Shown in pieces: positions 8,326 to 16,843 of a stretch of 53,207 nucleotides of DNA. Position 1 is the first letter of the stretch. Every line of letters starts with the position of its first letter. The notes under the pieces were generated by a model that was not told the origin of the DNA, searched no databases, and worked only from the letters and a program-made list of their open reading frames with translations. The translations under genes and the position numbers were made by a program. Source of the stretch: Beijerinckiaceae bacterium (GTDB lineage: Bacteria; Pseudomonadota; Alphaproteobacteria; Rhizobiales; Beijerinckiaceae); the NCBI GenBank assembly GCA_947478405.1, contig CANJVX010000019.1, positions 1-53,207 of the forward strand. Direction: 5' to 3'.

Positions 8326-10502
8326 CGACAGCCGACCATCTGCGTGACGAAAAATCCGCGCAAGACAAACCGCGCGCGCCCATGCCGCCGGAAGTGCCGC
8401 TTGGCATGCCTGTACAAAGTTTCCGCACATTTGATACGCGCCAGCGCCGCCAGTTGCGCGCGCCAAAACTCGCTTTTACGCCATGGGCTTCACGCTTGCT
8501 CGTTTTCGGCGGCGGACTTTTGCTAACCGTCTATGGCGCGATGGAAATGTATGCGGTCGTGAATGTCGGCGCGATCACCACACTGAAATGGGCGCTGCTC
8601 ATTCTCTTCGTTGCCAATTTTTCCTGGATCGCCATTGCGTTTACCAGTGGCGTGCTGGGCTTCTTCTGGCTTCTCTTCAGTGCACCCAAGCCACCTGCTC
8701 TGCCAGAAAAACTGACCGAGCCTACAGCCGTCGTCATGCCGATTTATAATGAGACGCCGAGCCGCGTATTCGGTGCCGTTCAGGCGATGATCGAAGATGT
8801 CGAGAAGACGGGCCTGGGTGACAGTTTCGACTGGTTTTTCCTCTCCGATACGACCAATCCTGATATCTGGATTTCGGAAGAGCGCGCCTTCATGGCCATG
8901 CGCGCCCGATTGGGCGATCAGGCCCGCGTCTACTACCGCCATCGCCCGAAAAATATCGCGCGCAAAGCTGGCAATATCGGCGATTTTGTCTCGCGCTGGG
9001 GTGGCGCCTACGAGCATATGGTCGTGCTTGATGCCGACAGCCTGATGACGGGACATTCCATCGTATCGCTGGCCGCTGCGATGGAAGCCGATCCTGACTC
9101 TGGCATTATCCAAACGCTGCCGCTGATTATCAACCGCAACACCATGTTTGCGCGCGTCCAGCAATTTGCCGCGCGCATTTATGGGCCAGTGATCGCCTCA
9201 GGGCTGGCCGTCTGGTCGGGACGCGATGGCAATTATTGGGGCCATAATGCGATCATTCGCACCAAGGCCTTTGCCGATCATTGCGGCCTGCCTGATCTGC
9301 GCGGGCGCCCGCCTTTTGGTGGGCATGTGCTCAGCCATGATTTTGTCGAAGCCGCCCTCATCCGCCGCGCAGGCTATGCCGTCTATATGCTACCGGTGTT
9401 GGGTGGCTCTTATGAAGAAAGCCCGCCATCGCTCATTGATCTGGCCACGCGCGACCGGCGCTGGTGTCAGGGCAATCTGCAGCATACGCGCATCATCACG
9501 GCTAAGGGTTTTGTCTGGCCGACCCGTCAGCATTTAGCGACCGGCATTATGGGCTATCTCGCGTCGCCTTTCTGGATGGCGCAATTGATCGTCGGTATCG
9601 TCCTTGTGCTGCAATCGACTTATATTCGTCCTGAATATTTTACAGACGAGTTCCGCCTCTTCCCCGCTTGGCCACGTTTCGACGCGGAGCGCGCGCTGGC
9701 TTTGTTTGGTGTCACTATGGCCGTGCTATTGGCCCCCAAACTTTTTGGTCTCGTCATCGCGCTGTGGGAAAGCGACACACGAAAGGCCTGTGGGGGTGCT
9801 GCGCGTCTCATTGTTTCGACTTTGCTCGAAGTGCTCATGTCAGCGTTGCTCGCGCCGATCATGATGGTGATCCAGACGGGCTCTGTGATGCAGATCGTCT
9901 TTGGCCGCGATACGGGCTGGAACCCGCAGCGCCGTGACGATGGCTCGATCCCGCTTCGTGATATTATTCGTCGCCATCGCTCGCATGTGGGCTTGGGCGT
10001 GGTCACGCTGATCGCGGGCATGCTGATTTCACCCTCGCTGGTAGCCTGGATGTCGCCCACCATTGCCGGTCTTATCATGGCCATTCCGATCTCCTGGGCG
10101 AGCGGACAATTGGGCATTGGCCTTGGCCTGAAACGCATCGGCCTTTTGCTGACGCCGGAAGAGGCCACACCGCCCGCCATTGCCACGCGCGCAAATGCGC
10201 TCATGAGCCAGCTCGCGGCCGACGGCAAAGATGAATCGGATGGTATCCGCGCCATTCATGAGGACGCTGCGTTGCGCGCCAACCACGACCTGTTTCTACC
10301 GTCAGCCCAGCCACGGCTGCGCGGCCACATCGATACTGAGCGCGCTTTGGCGGAAGCCAAGCTTAACGACGCCCAGACACTGGAAGAGGCCATTGACTGG
10401 CTTAAGCCCAAAGAGCGCATGGTTGTGCTGCATGATCGCGCGCTGATCGATCTGCTCGCCCGCCTGCCCTCGGCCCGGACAAACGAAGCGAAGGCCTCAT
10501 GA
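8313..10502 (+). CDS. opgH: Glucans biosynthesis glucosyltransferase OpgH (MdoH)
   Basis: OpgH is the inner-membrane family 2 glycosyltransferase that polymerises UDP-glucose into the linear backbone of osmoregulated periplasmic glucans. The 729-residue protein has two N-terminal membrane segments (about 60-80 and 90-122), then the GT2 domain with D-A-D-S at about 240-243 and the R-D-R-R-W-C-Q-G-N acceptor-site motif at about 380-388. A set of C-terminal membrane helices follows (about 410-600) and a soluble acidic tail. It is somewhat shorter than the E. coli protein, mainly at the N-terminus. The ATG lies inside the last codons of opgG, which implies translational coupling. Confidence in the family is very high. 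Confidence 0.96.
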   Translation: MDTLTTADHLRDEKSAQDKPRAPMPPEVPLGMPVQSFRTFDTRQRRQLRAPKLAFTPWASRLLVFGGGLLLTVYGAMEMYAVVNVGAITTLKWALLILFVANFSWIAIAFTSGVLGFFWLLFSAPKPPALPEKLTEPTAVVMPIYNETPSRVFGAVQAMIEDVEKTGLGDSFDWFFLSDTTNPDIWISEERAFMAMRARLGDQARVYYRHRPKNIARKAGNIGDFVSRWGGAYEHMVVLDADSLMTGHSIVSLAAAMEADPDSGIIQTLPLIINRNTMFARVQQFAARIYGPVIASGLAVWSGRDGNYWGHNAIIRTKAFADHCGLPDLRGRPPFGGHVLSHDFVEAALIRRAGYAVYMLPVLGGSYEESPPSLIDLATRDRRWCQGNLQHTRIITAKGFVWPTRQHLATGIMGYLASPFWMAQLIVGIVLVLQSTYIRPEYFTDEFRLFPAWPRFDAERALALFGVTMAVLLAPKLFGLVIALWESDTRKACGGAARLIVSTLLEVLMSALLAPIMMVIQTGSVMQIVFGRDTGWNPQRRDDGSIPLRDIIRRHRSHVGLGVVTLIAGMLISPSLVAWMSPTIAGLIMAIPISWASGQLGIGLGLKRIGLLLTPEEATPPAIATRANALMSQLAADGKDESDGIRAIHEDAALRANHDLFLPSAQPRLRGHIDTERALAEAKLNDAQTLEEAIDWLKPKERMVVLHDRALIDLLARLPSARTNEAKAS

Positions 10503-10517
10503 AACCCTGACCGGCAC

Positions 10518-10531
10518 TTGATATTTATCAA
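10518..10531 (+). promoter_or_regulatory. FNR/FixK-type operator upstream of the CBS-BON gene
   Basis: The 14-base site reads TTGAT-ATTT-ATCAA, a perfect match to the TTGAT-N4-ATCAA consensus of FNR/FixK/Anr regulators. It lies in the 84-bp gap after opgH. A TAGGTT that could serve as a -10 hexamer lies at 10555-10560, which would put the operator centre near -42, the usual position for class II activation. This suggests induction of the downstream gene under low oxygen. Binding is inferred from the site alone; no FNR/FixK gene is in the window. Confidence 0.65.
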
Positions 10532-10586
10532 GGCGGACCTGAGCACAAAGCGGCTAGGTTTGCTCTGACAGCATCAGGAGCCTCAT

Positions 10587-11294
10587 ATGGAAGCCCGTCA
10601 GGTCATGACGTCCCCGACCATCACCATTTCACCTGCCGCCACGCTGCGGCAGGCCATCGAGCTGATGCTCGAAAAGCGCATCAGCGGCCTGCCCGTGGTT
10701 GACGAGATCGGCCAGCTGGTCGGCCTCATCAGCGAAGGCGACCTTCTGCACCGCTCCGAAATCGGAACCGAGAAACACCGCTCCAAATGGCTGGACTTTC
10801 TGCTCGGCCCCGGCCGTAGCGCCAGTGATTATGTTCAATCCCACTCTCGTCGGGTGACGGATGTGATGACAAATGATGTTGTGACCGTCGAGGAGACAGC
10901 ACAGCTCGAAGACGTGGTCAGGCTGATGGAAAAACGCCATATCAAGCGCGTGCCCGTGGTGCGTGATGGTGGCGTTGCGGGCATGATCACACGATCCGAC
11001 CTGTTGCGCGCTTTTCTGAAAGCCGCAGCTGCGAGAGAGAAGACGCCTGGCACCGATGAAGAGATCGCCGCTCAGATTCATGCCTCTATCGACAAGCAGG
11101 ATTGGGCGCCTGAAGGCTCCATTCATGTCAGAGTGATCGAGGGACATGTCACATTGTCGGGCACAATTTTCGACGAGCGCGAACGAGATGCAATCCGCGT
11201 GTGCGCCGAAAATGCCTCCGGTGTCATCAGCGTGACCGACGATTTGATCTGGATCGAGCCAACAAGCGGTTCATTTATGATCCCGACCGTCTAA
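10587..11294 (+). CDS. CBS-domain pair protein with C-terminal BON domain
   Basis: The 235-residue protein has two CBS motifs (about 7-62 and 90-148), which as a pair usually bind adenine nucleotides, and a C-terminal BON-like segment (about 165-228, V-R-V-I-E-G-H-V-T-L-S-G-T) of the kind that binds phospholipid or mediates protein contacts. There is no signal peptide, so it should be cytoplasmic. AGGAG lies seven bases before the ATG. Proteins of this architecture are common in alphaproteobacteria and are often reported among low-oxygen-induced genes, which fits the FNR-type box upstream. Its biochemical role is unknown; it may sense AMP/ATP. Confidence 0.88.
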   Translation: MEARQVMTSPTITISPAATLRQAIELMLEKRISGLPVVDEIGQLVGLISEGDLLHRSEIGTEKHRSKWLDFLLGPGRSASDYVQSHSRRVTDVMTNDVVTVEETAQLEDVVRLMEKRHIKRVPVVRDGGVAGMITRSDLLRAFLKAAAAREKTPGTDEEIAAQIHASIDKQDWAPEGSIHVRVIEGHVTLSGTIFDERERDAIRVCAENASGVISVTDDLIWIEPTSGSFMIPTV

Positions 11295-11306
11295 TCCGTC
11301 AGAACT

Positions 11307-11326
11307 TCTGGCGCGTCAGATTTTTT
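11307..11326 (+). terminator. Candidate intrinsic terminator of the CBS-BON gene
   Basis: A short stem TCTGG / TCAGA (with one G-T pair) around CGCG is followed directly by six T residues. It lies 13 bp past the CBS-BON stop and overlaps the stop region of the convergent MFS gene. The stem is only five pairs, so strength is uncertain. Confidence 0.35.
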
Positions 11327-12545
11327 GGCGGTCACGCAGGTCAGGGAAAAGCCGCATCCAGACGAGTGCGGCCACAATCGCGCTGACGCCGCCAAAGATC
11401 ACCGTCGGCACCGCCCCGATGAACATGGCCAGTGCACCCGATTCAAATTCACCGAGCTGGTTGGATGTGCCGGTGAGGATTGTGTGCACGGCAATCACGC
11501 GTCCGCGCATCTCATTGGGCGTCTCGCTCTGAATGAGCGATTGGCGGATGACCACGCTGATCATGTCAGCTGCGCCCAGAACTACCAGAAAGAGTGCTGC
11601 AGGCACGATATGCGTCGACAGGCCAAAGCCCACCGTGCAGGCGCCATAGATTATGACGCAAATGAACATGGTGCGACCGGCATGGCTGCGCAAAGGATAA
11701 TGCGCAAGAATGAGAGCCGTGCAGATGGAGCCCACTGAGGACATGGAGCGCAACAGACCAAGTCCCCAGGCATCGGTCTCGAAAATATCTTTCGCAAAGA
11801 CGGGTAGAAGCGCCGTCGCCCCGCCCAGCAAGACGGCCACGAGATCAAGCGTAATGGCACCCAGAATGACCGGCTGCGTCCAGATGAATTTGTAGCCCGC
11901 GACAATCACCGACCATGTGGCACGAACTTTTTCAGCGCGCGGCGGACGCGCCCGAATGACCCAAGCACCGACAACGGAAAGAACGAAACACGCAATCGCA
12001 AAAGCAAATGGTACAGCTGAATCAAACGCCACCAGCACGCCACCCAAAGCCGGACCGCCGACACTCGCGATCTGGTTGGTCGTGTTGTTCCAAGCCACCG
12101 CGCTTTGATATTCCTCGTCAGGCACAAGATTGGTCATCAAGGCTTGCCCTGCCGGATTGGCAAAGGCACGCGCTGAACCCAGCAAGACGACGGTAAGATA
12201 GATCGGCAACATGCGGCCGGGCGCCAAAGCACCGCCAAGCACGAGGCTCAGCATAATAAGGCCGCAAAGCACCATGACCGAACAGGACAAAACGATAATC
12301 CGGCGACGATCATAGCGATCCGCCGCAGGCCCCGTCACAAGTGACAGTGGCACCGTGGGAATGAAAGAGCAAAGCCCGATCAGGCCCAGAGCCAAAGTGT
12401 CACTCGTTACGATATAGACGAGCCAGGCAATGGCAACATTCTGCACCTGCAGACCCAGCGTCCACAAAAAGCGGCAGGCAACAAAGGCGCGAAAATCATG
12501 ATAGCGGAAGACCGCTCGCCCGCCTTTTGGATCGCCCTCAGCCAT
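11316..12545 (-). CDS. MFS transporter, EntS/MFS_3-like
   Basis: This 409-residue integral membrane protein has the twelve-helix pattern of the major facilitator superfamily. The loop motif D-R-Y-D-R-R-R between helices 2 and 3 (about 76-82) is the classic MFS signature (GxxxDRxxRR type). A second half begins after a linker near 205-215. Its closest look is the MFS_3/EntS group of putative exporters that includes siderophore and drug efflux pumps. The substrate cannot be read from the sequence. It follows the acyl-CoA synthetase gene by 36 bp on the same strand, so the two are probably co-transcribed. Confidence 0.85.
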   Translation of the reverse strand: MAEGDPKGGRAVFRYHDFRAFVACRFLWTLGLQVQNVAIAWLVYIVTSDTLALGLIGLCSFIPTVPLSLVTGPAADRYDRRRIIVLSCSVMVLCGLIMLSLVLGGALAPGRMLPIYLTVVLLGSARAFANPAGQALMTNLVPDEEYQSAVAWNNTTNQIASVGGPALGGVLVAFDSAVPFAFAIACFVLSVVGAWVIRARPPRAEKVRATWSVIVAGYKFIWTQPVILGAITLDLVAVLLGGATALLPVFAKDIFETDAWGLGLLRSMSSVGSICTALILAHYPLRSHAGRTMFICVIIYGACTVGFGLSTHIVPAALFLVVLGAADMISVVIRQSLIQSETPNEMRGRVIAVHTILTGTSNQLGEFESGALAMFIGAVPTVIFGGVSAIVAALVWMRLFPDLRDRQKI

Positions 12546-12581
12546 CTGCCCGCCCGCTCCCTTTTTGCTTGTAGAGCGGCT

Positions 12582-14660
12582 CTAGCGCCAGAGAACACGA
12601 ATGTCGAGAGCAACAACACCTTTGCCCGCCTCACGCGCCACCAGCGGATTGACCTCTATGTCGACAATCTTCTCACGATGCGCGAGGAAGAAGCGCCCCA
12701 GCCCTTCGGCCGCTTGCGCCAGTGCGGCAGCATCCGCGGCAGGCCGGCCGCGGTAACCCGCCAGCAACTTACCCAGTTTGAGGCGCGACACGCGTGCGGC
12801 AATCTCCTTTGGGTCGAGCGGCAACATGGCGAGTGAGACATCTTCGAGCAATTCGACGAGGATGCCTCCCGAGCCAACCAGAAGCATCGGGCCATAGAGC
12901 GCATCATCGCGCGCGCCCACAATGGCCTCAACACCACCGCTGACCATTTCATGCACTTCCACGCCCTCGATGCGCGCATCGGCCTGATAGGCTTTGGCGT
13001 TGGCCAGAATTTGGGCCGCAGCCACTTCAACGCCTGCCGCATCACGCAAATCCAAAGCCACGCCGCCTGCTTCTGTCTTGTGCAGAATATCGACGGAACG
13101 AATTTTCAACACGACCGGAAAGCCCATTTTAGCTGCCAGCATGGCAGCCTCTTGGGGATTCTTCGCCAAAGCTTGTTGTGGCGCATGGATGCCGAAGGCA
13201 GCGAGCTTCTCATGCAGATTATCAGGCGTCAGATCGGATGCCGGCGCGAGGCCCAGCACAAGTGGTGTTTTGCCCGTGCGCTGCGCATGGAACCAGAGTG
13301 CATTCATCGCCCGCAAAGAGGGCTGCAATTCCTGCAAGAAAGGAAAACCAACTTCTTGTTGCATGACTTGGGAATCTTGCGACATCGGATAAGACATGCG
13401 CGCAAAACCCAGCACCGGCTTGTCGGTGGCTTCATGCATGGCGCGCAAAAGCGCAGTCTCTTCCCAAACCTTCGTGCGTTTGCCCGGCAATTGCGCGGCC
13501 CAGGCGAGAATGTCGACATTCTTGTCAGCCGCAACAATCGCGCAAAGATCTGCCGCCGCTTTCAGATTGGAGGGAATACCAACATCGAGCGGATTACGCG
13601 GCTTGATCTCGTCTTGCATGTAGGGGCGCAGCGCGGCATCGGTTTCGGATGAGAATAGTGCCAGCGTCGCGCCTTCGCTCTCAACGTAATCATAGAGCAT
13701 ATCGACTGTGCCACCCGACGTGGTGACAAAGCCGATCCGCGGACCCTTGGGGCGGCGCGGCGACTGGAAGGCGAGTGTCGCCTCAACCATGTCATCAAGA
13801 TTTTCGCAGCGGATGATGCCATGACGCTCACACATAGCCAGATAAGCGGCATAATCGCCCGCAATAGCGCCGGTATGGGATTGGGCAGCATCACGCGAAT
13901 TCTGCGTTTGACCGGTCTTCAAGGTCAAAATCGGCTTACCTGCTTCAAGCGCGCGGGCCGCTGCTTTCATGAACGCTTTGGGACGACGGATGCCCTCAAC
14001 AAAGCAAACAATCTGCTTGGTGTGTTCGTCATCGACCAGAAAATTGATGTAATCGGCAAGATCCAGATCAAGCTCATTTCCTGATGAGATGCCATAGGAA
14101 TAACGCAGGCCACGCGTGGCACCCGTCTTCATGAAAAATTGCAACGTGCCGCCCGACTGGAACACACAAGCCACCGCACCCGCTTCAAGCTTGGCCAGTT
14201 CCGGATTGGGATAAGCAAAAAGCTTTTCGCGATACGAATGCGCGCCCATGCAATTGGGACCGGCAAGCCGCAGATTGGTCCGCGCCAGAACTGCCCGCAC
14301 TTCGCGTCCACGCGCCTGCGAGGCCTCATCAGCGCCATCACCCACACCTCCCGCATAAATAGTCATGGAGCGTAGCCCCGCAGCCTCCGCATCTTCCACC
14401 ACGCCCGGCACAGCGGGGGCTGGCACAATGACGATGGCATGGTCGACGGGCTCGGGTAGCTCACGTAACGAAGGGTAGGCCTTCTCGCCAAAGACTTCGG
14501 CCTGGCGGGGATTGATCAAATAAATTTTGCCCGGATAGCCATTGTCGCGCAGAGCGCCAAGAATTTGTCCGGGCCAGCGTCCCCGCTCTGAGGCGCCCAC
14601 CAGCGCAATCGAGCGCGCGCGCAACGTGTGTTCAACAGAGCGGAAATCATCCCCGGACAT
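12582..14660 (-). CDS. Fused ADP-forming acyl-CoA synthetase (acetate--CoA ligase family)
   Basis: The 692-residue protein joins alpha and beta parts of an NDP-forming acyl-CoA synthetase, which converts acyl-CoA, ADP and phosphate to acid, ATP and CoA, or the reverse. An N-terminal CoA-binding Rossmann domain (about 10-140, starting S-I-A-L-V-G-A-S) is followed by succinyl-CoA-ligase-like domains. The phosphohistidine motif S-H-T-G-A-I-A-G has His at about 262. A C-terminal ATP-grasp domain begins near 480 (K-M-G-F-P-V-V-L-K-I) and ends V-D-I-E-V-N-P-L, typical of the family. GGAAG precedes the ATG at 14660. The acyl substrate is unknown; the family includes acetyl-, propionyl- and pimeloyl-specific members and protein acetyltransferase relatives without GNAT domains. 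Confidence 0.88.
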   Translation of the reverse strand: MSGDDFRSVEHTLRARSIALVGASERGRWPGQILGALRDNGYPGKIYLINPRQAEVFGEKAYPSLRELPEPVDHAIVIVPAPAVPGVVEDAEAAGLRSMTIYAGGVGDGADEASQARGREVRAVLARTNLRLAGPNCMGAHSYREKLFAYPNPELAKLEAGAVACVFQSGGTLQFFMKTGATRGLRYSYGISSGNELDLDLADYINFLVDDEHTKQIVCFVEGIRRPKAFMKAAARALEAGKPILTLKTGQTQNSRDAAQSHTGAIAGDYAAYLAMCERHGIIRCENLDDMVEATLAFQSPRRPKGPRIGFVTTSGGTVDMLYDYVESEGATLALFSSETDAALRPYMQDEIKPRNPLDVGIPSNLKAAADLCAIVAADKNVDILAWAAQLPGKRTKVWEETALLRAMHEATDKPVLGFARMSYPMSQDSQVMQQEVGFPFLQELQPSLRAMNALWFHAQRTGKTPLVLGLAPASDLTPDNLHEKLAAFGIHAPQQALAKNPQEAAMLAAKMGFPVVLKIRSVDILHKTEAGGVALDLRDAAGVEVAAAQILANAKAYQADARIEGVEVHEMVSGGVEAIVGARDDALYGPMLLVGSGGILVELLEDVSLAMLPLDPKEIAARVSRLKLGKLLAGYRGRPAADAAALAQAAEGLGRFFLAHREKIVDIEVNPLVAREAGKGVVALDIRVLWR

Positions 14661-14734
14661 ACGCTTCTTCCTTTTCTTTTTGTTTTTGGCTGCGCCCCGG
14701 AAGGCTTCCGGCCGATGGCTTAGTTTAAATGCTC

Positions 14735-15418
14735 TCAGCGCAGATCTGCAATCTCTGCGATGAGCTTGCGCAAGACGGCATCCCCAAATGTCTCGAAATT
14801 CTTGGCCACGATCATGAAAGCGCCCTCGCCACCGATAACTTCCTGCTCGTAATGTCGATCGAGGAACGGCTCGAAGGCGAGAATCGGCAGGCCGTTGATA
14901 ACGATCCCCTGCGCCACCGCCGCATCGCGGGCCACGCGCGCCAGCCGCCCGCTGGAGTTCTCACCATCGCCAGAGACGTCAATCACCCGGCGTGCAGCTT
15001 GATGGGGTGCCTCTTCCAACATGCGCACACCATGATCAATCGCCCCGCTGATCGAGGTGCCGCCGCCATAAAGCTGGCGCGGCCCCTCCTCAATCGCTTT
15101 GGCAAAAGCCTCCGCACTCGCCTGATCGCGGATGATCATCCAGCCCACCGCCTCCCGTTGCAGGAATGGGCCCGTCCATTGGAACATCTGCACGGCAATG
15201 GCGCCGCGCATGCCCGATTGAATGGCGCGCCAGACGCGTGGATTGCGGAAGGCCTCCACATAGCCACGCTTCTGCATCTCAAAACGTTGTTGGTTGACGC
15301 TGCCCGAAGCATCGACAGCAAGCACAAGGGCGAGATCGACCTCTTCAGCGCGCGTCTCTACAGGCCGCGCGAGGAGAGCGGAGAGGAAAATGAGGAGCGC
15401 AACTAACCAACGCTGCAT
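14735..15418 (-). CDS. DUF1194 family exported VWA-like protein
   Basis: The 227-residue protein starts with a Sec-type signal (M-Q-R-W-L-V-A-L-L-I-F-L-S-A-L-L-A) and then has a von Willebrand A-like fold with the metal-site motif D-A-S-G-S near residue 37 and G-G-T-S-I-S-G-A later. This matches DUF1194, found mainly in alphaproteobacteria and of unknown function. The ATG at 15418 is chosen because GGGAGG lies just upstream; an ATG at 15436 would place that ribosome site inside the gene. It precedes the acyl-CoA synthetase gene by 74 bp on the same strand. It is not a CoxE homologue, although a Cox-type operon lies next to it. Confidence 0.82.
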   Translation of the reverse strand: MQRWLVALLIFLSALLARPVETRAEEVDLALVLAVDASGSVNQQRFEMQKRGYVEAFRNPRVWRAIQSGMRGAIAVQMFQWTGPFLQREAVGWMIIRDQASAEAFAKAIEEGPRQLYGGGTSISGAIDHGVRMLEEAPHQAARRVIDVSGDGENSSGRLARVARDAAVAQGIVINGLPILAFEPFLDRHYEQEVIGGEGAFMIVAKNFETFGDAVLRKLIAEIADLR

Positions 15419-15430
15419 AACGCCTCCCGC

Positions 15431-15516
15431 CGTCATTGCGAGCGAAGCGAAGCAAACCAGAAGGCCACAGTCGCGGCCCTAAGTTTGCTTCGTCGCTTCG
15501 CTCTTCGCAATGACGG
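15431..15516. repeat. Dispersed palindromic repeat, copy 1
   Basis: This 86-bp intergenic element has arms that begin CGTCATTGCGAGCGAAGCG and end with the near-perfect complement (CGCTTCGCTCTTCGCAATGACG), separated by a short GC-rich centre. It sits just upstream of the DUF1194 gene and past the end of the coxM-like gene. A second copy occurs at 38540-38627. Elements with GTCATTGCGAGCG ends are, from memory, common in Hyphomicrobiales genomes. As RNA it would form a long hairpin. Confidence 0.8.
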
Positions 15517-15540
15517 AGCGAGCGAAGCGACGAATATGTG

Positions 15541-16332
15541 TCAGCGTGCTGCCACCGCGCGCTTTGCCAAGACAGTCACAACATGCGCGCGATAAGCGGC
15601 GCTGGCGTGAATGTCATTGTTGAGATCATCCGCATCAACCGTGATGCCTTCGATGGCCTTCACCGAGAAATTTTTCGCCAGCGCCTCTTCCATGGCGCTC
15701 ATGCGGAAGGCGGAGGGGCCAGCACCCGTCACAGCCACCCGTACGCCAGCCTTCGTCTGCGCGACGAAGACGCCGACAACGGCATAACCAGACGCCGGAT
15801 GACGCAGCTTCTGGTAATGCGACCAGACGGGGATCGGGAACCGCACGCCAACGACGATCTCACCGGGTTCCAGCGCGGTTTCAAACAGGCTGACGAAGAA
15901 ATCATCGGCCGCAATCTTGCGCTTGTTGGTGACAAAGGTCGCCCCAAGCCCAACCGTGCCAGCAGGATAATCGGCGGCCGGATCCGCATTGGCGCAAGAG
16001 CCACCAATTGTGCCGCGATGACGCACAGCCGGATCGCCGATCTGGCCAGCCAGACTTGCAAGGCCGGGGATGAGCTCACGCACCAGCGCATTTTCATGCA
16101 CTTCGGCATGGGTCGTCATCGCGCCGATGACAACTTCATCACCATCGCGGCAGACGCCCTTGATGTCGGGCACTTTGGCGAGATCGATGAGATCAGATGG
16201 TGCTGCGAGGCGCTGCTTCAGCGTCGGCAAAAGCGTCATGCCGCCCGACATCAACTTGGCATCTTCATTCGCATCGAGAAGTTTTGCTGCGTCAGCAACA
16301 GAGGTCGGGGTGTGATAGCCGAAATTTTCCAT
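15541..16332 (-). CDS. FAD-binding subunit of a CO dehydrogenase/xanthine oxidase family enzyme (CoxM-like)
   Basis: The 263-residue protein is the medium, FAD-binding subunit of a three-subunit molybdenum hydroxylase; it passes electrons from the 2Fe-2S subunit to an acceptor. The N-terminus [12 protein letters not shown] is typical. The FAD-binding signatures are visible: S-G-G-M-T-L-L-P near 35-42 (first loop, AGGHS-type region) and T-I-G-G-S-C-A-N-A-D near 110-119 (second loop). I start at the ATG at 16332, which overlaps the CoxS stop by one base; a longer frame upstream lies within coxS. It is the last gene of a leftward coxL-coxS-coxM operon. Confidence 0.9.
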   Translation of the reverse strand: MENFGYHTPTSVADAAKLLDANEDAKLMSGGMTLLPTLKQRLAAPSDLIDLAKVPDIKGVCRDGDEVVIGAMTTHAEVHENALVRELIPGLASLAGQIGDPAVRHRGTIGGSCANADPAADYPAGTVGLGATFVTNKRKIAADDFFVSLFETALEPGEIVVGVRFPIPVWSHYQKLRHPASGYAVVGVFVAQTKAGVRVAVTGAGPSAFRMSAMEEALAKNFSVKAIEGITVDADDLNNDIHASAAYRAHVVTVLAKRAVAAR

Positions 16333-16814
16333 CAAGCCTTCCCTCCCGCCATTTTGGCGCTCGCATCCATAATCGCTTCGACAATGCCCTGATAGCCCGT
16401 GCAGCGGCAAATATTGCCTTCAAGCTCGAGGCGCACAGTGTGCTCATCCGCATTGGGATGACGGCGACAAATATCGACGCCCACCATCACCATGCCCGGC
16501 GTGCAGAACCCACATTGCAGGCCATGATGTTCGCGGAATGCTTCCTGCACAGGGTGCAGCGTGCCATCAGCAGCGGCGAGACCTTCAATGGTCAGCACGC
16601 TTTTGCCCGATGCCTGCACTGCAAGCATGGTGCAGCTCTTCACCGCCTTGCCATCGACATGTACGGTGCAGCAACCACATTGCGTGGTGTCACAACCCAC
16701 ATGCGTGCCGGTGAGTCGCTGATGGTCGCGAATAAATTCAACCAGGAGAGTGCGCGCTTCGACTTGTCCCGAAACGGCCTTCCCGTTGATGGTCATGTTC
16801 ACATTGATGAGCAC
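16332..16814 (-). CDS. 2Fe-2S subunit of a CO dehydrogenase/xanthine oxidase family enzyme (CoxS-like)
   Basis: The 160-residue small subunit carries two 2Fe-2S clusters. The plant-ferredoxin-type cluster uses Cys at about 41, 46, 49 and 61 (C-D-T-T-Q-C-G-C-C). The second, in the helical C-terminal domain, uses C-G-F-C at 101-104 and C-R-C at 136-138. The start is a GTG at 16814 with AGAGG six bases upstream; an ATG six codons later is an alternative. The gene lies between the large and medium subunit genes, 29 bp after the former and overlapping the latter by one base, so the three are surely co-expressed. Confidence 0.93.
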   Translation of the reverse strand: MLINVNMTINGKAVSGQVEARTLLVEFIRDHQRLTGTHVGCDTTQCGCCTVHVDGKAVKSCTMLAVQASGKSVLTIEGLAAADGTLHPVQEAFREHHGLQCGFCTPGMVMVGVDICRRHPNADEHTVRLELEGNICRCTGYQGIVEAIMDASAKMAGGKA

Positions 16815-16843
16815 GATAAACCTCTTGTGGTTTTGATTTCGGA

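Noticed and set aside
14735-15418. CoxE-type VWA maturation protein for the nearby Cox-like enzyme
   Set aside because: The sequence matches DUF1194 and has a signal peptide, whereas CoxE is cytoplasmic.
15431-15516. CRISPR or insertion-sequence end
   Set aside because: There is a single palindrome with no spacer series and no transposase; the second copy is 23 kb away.
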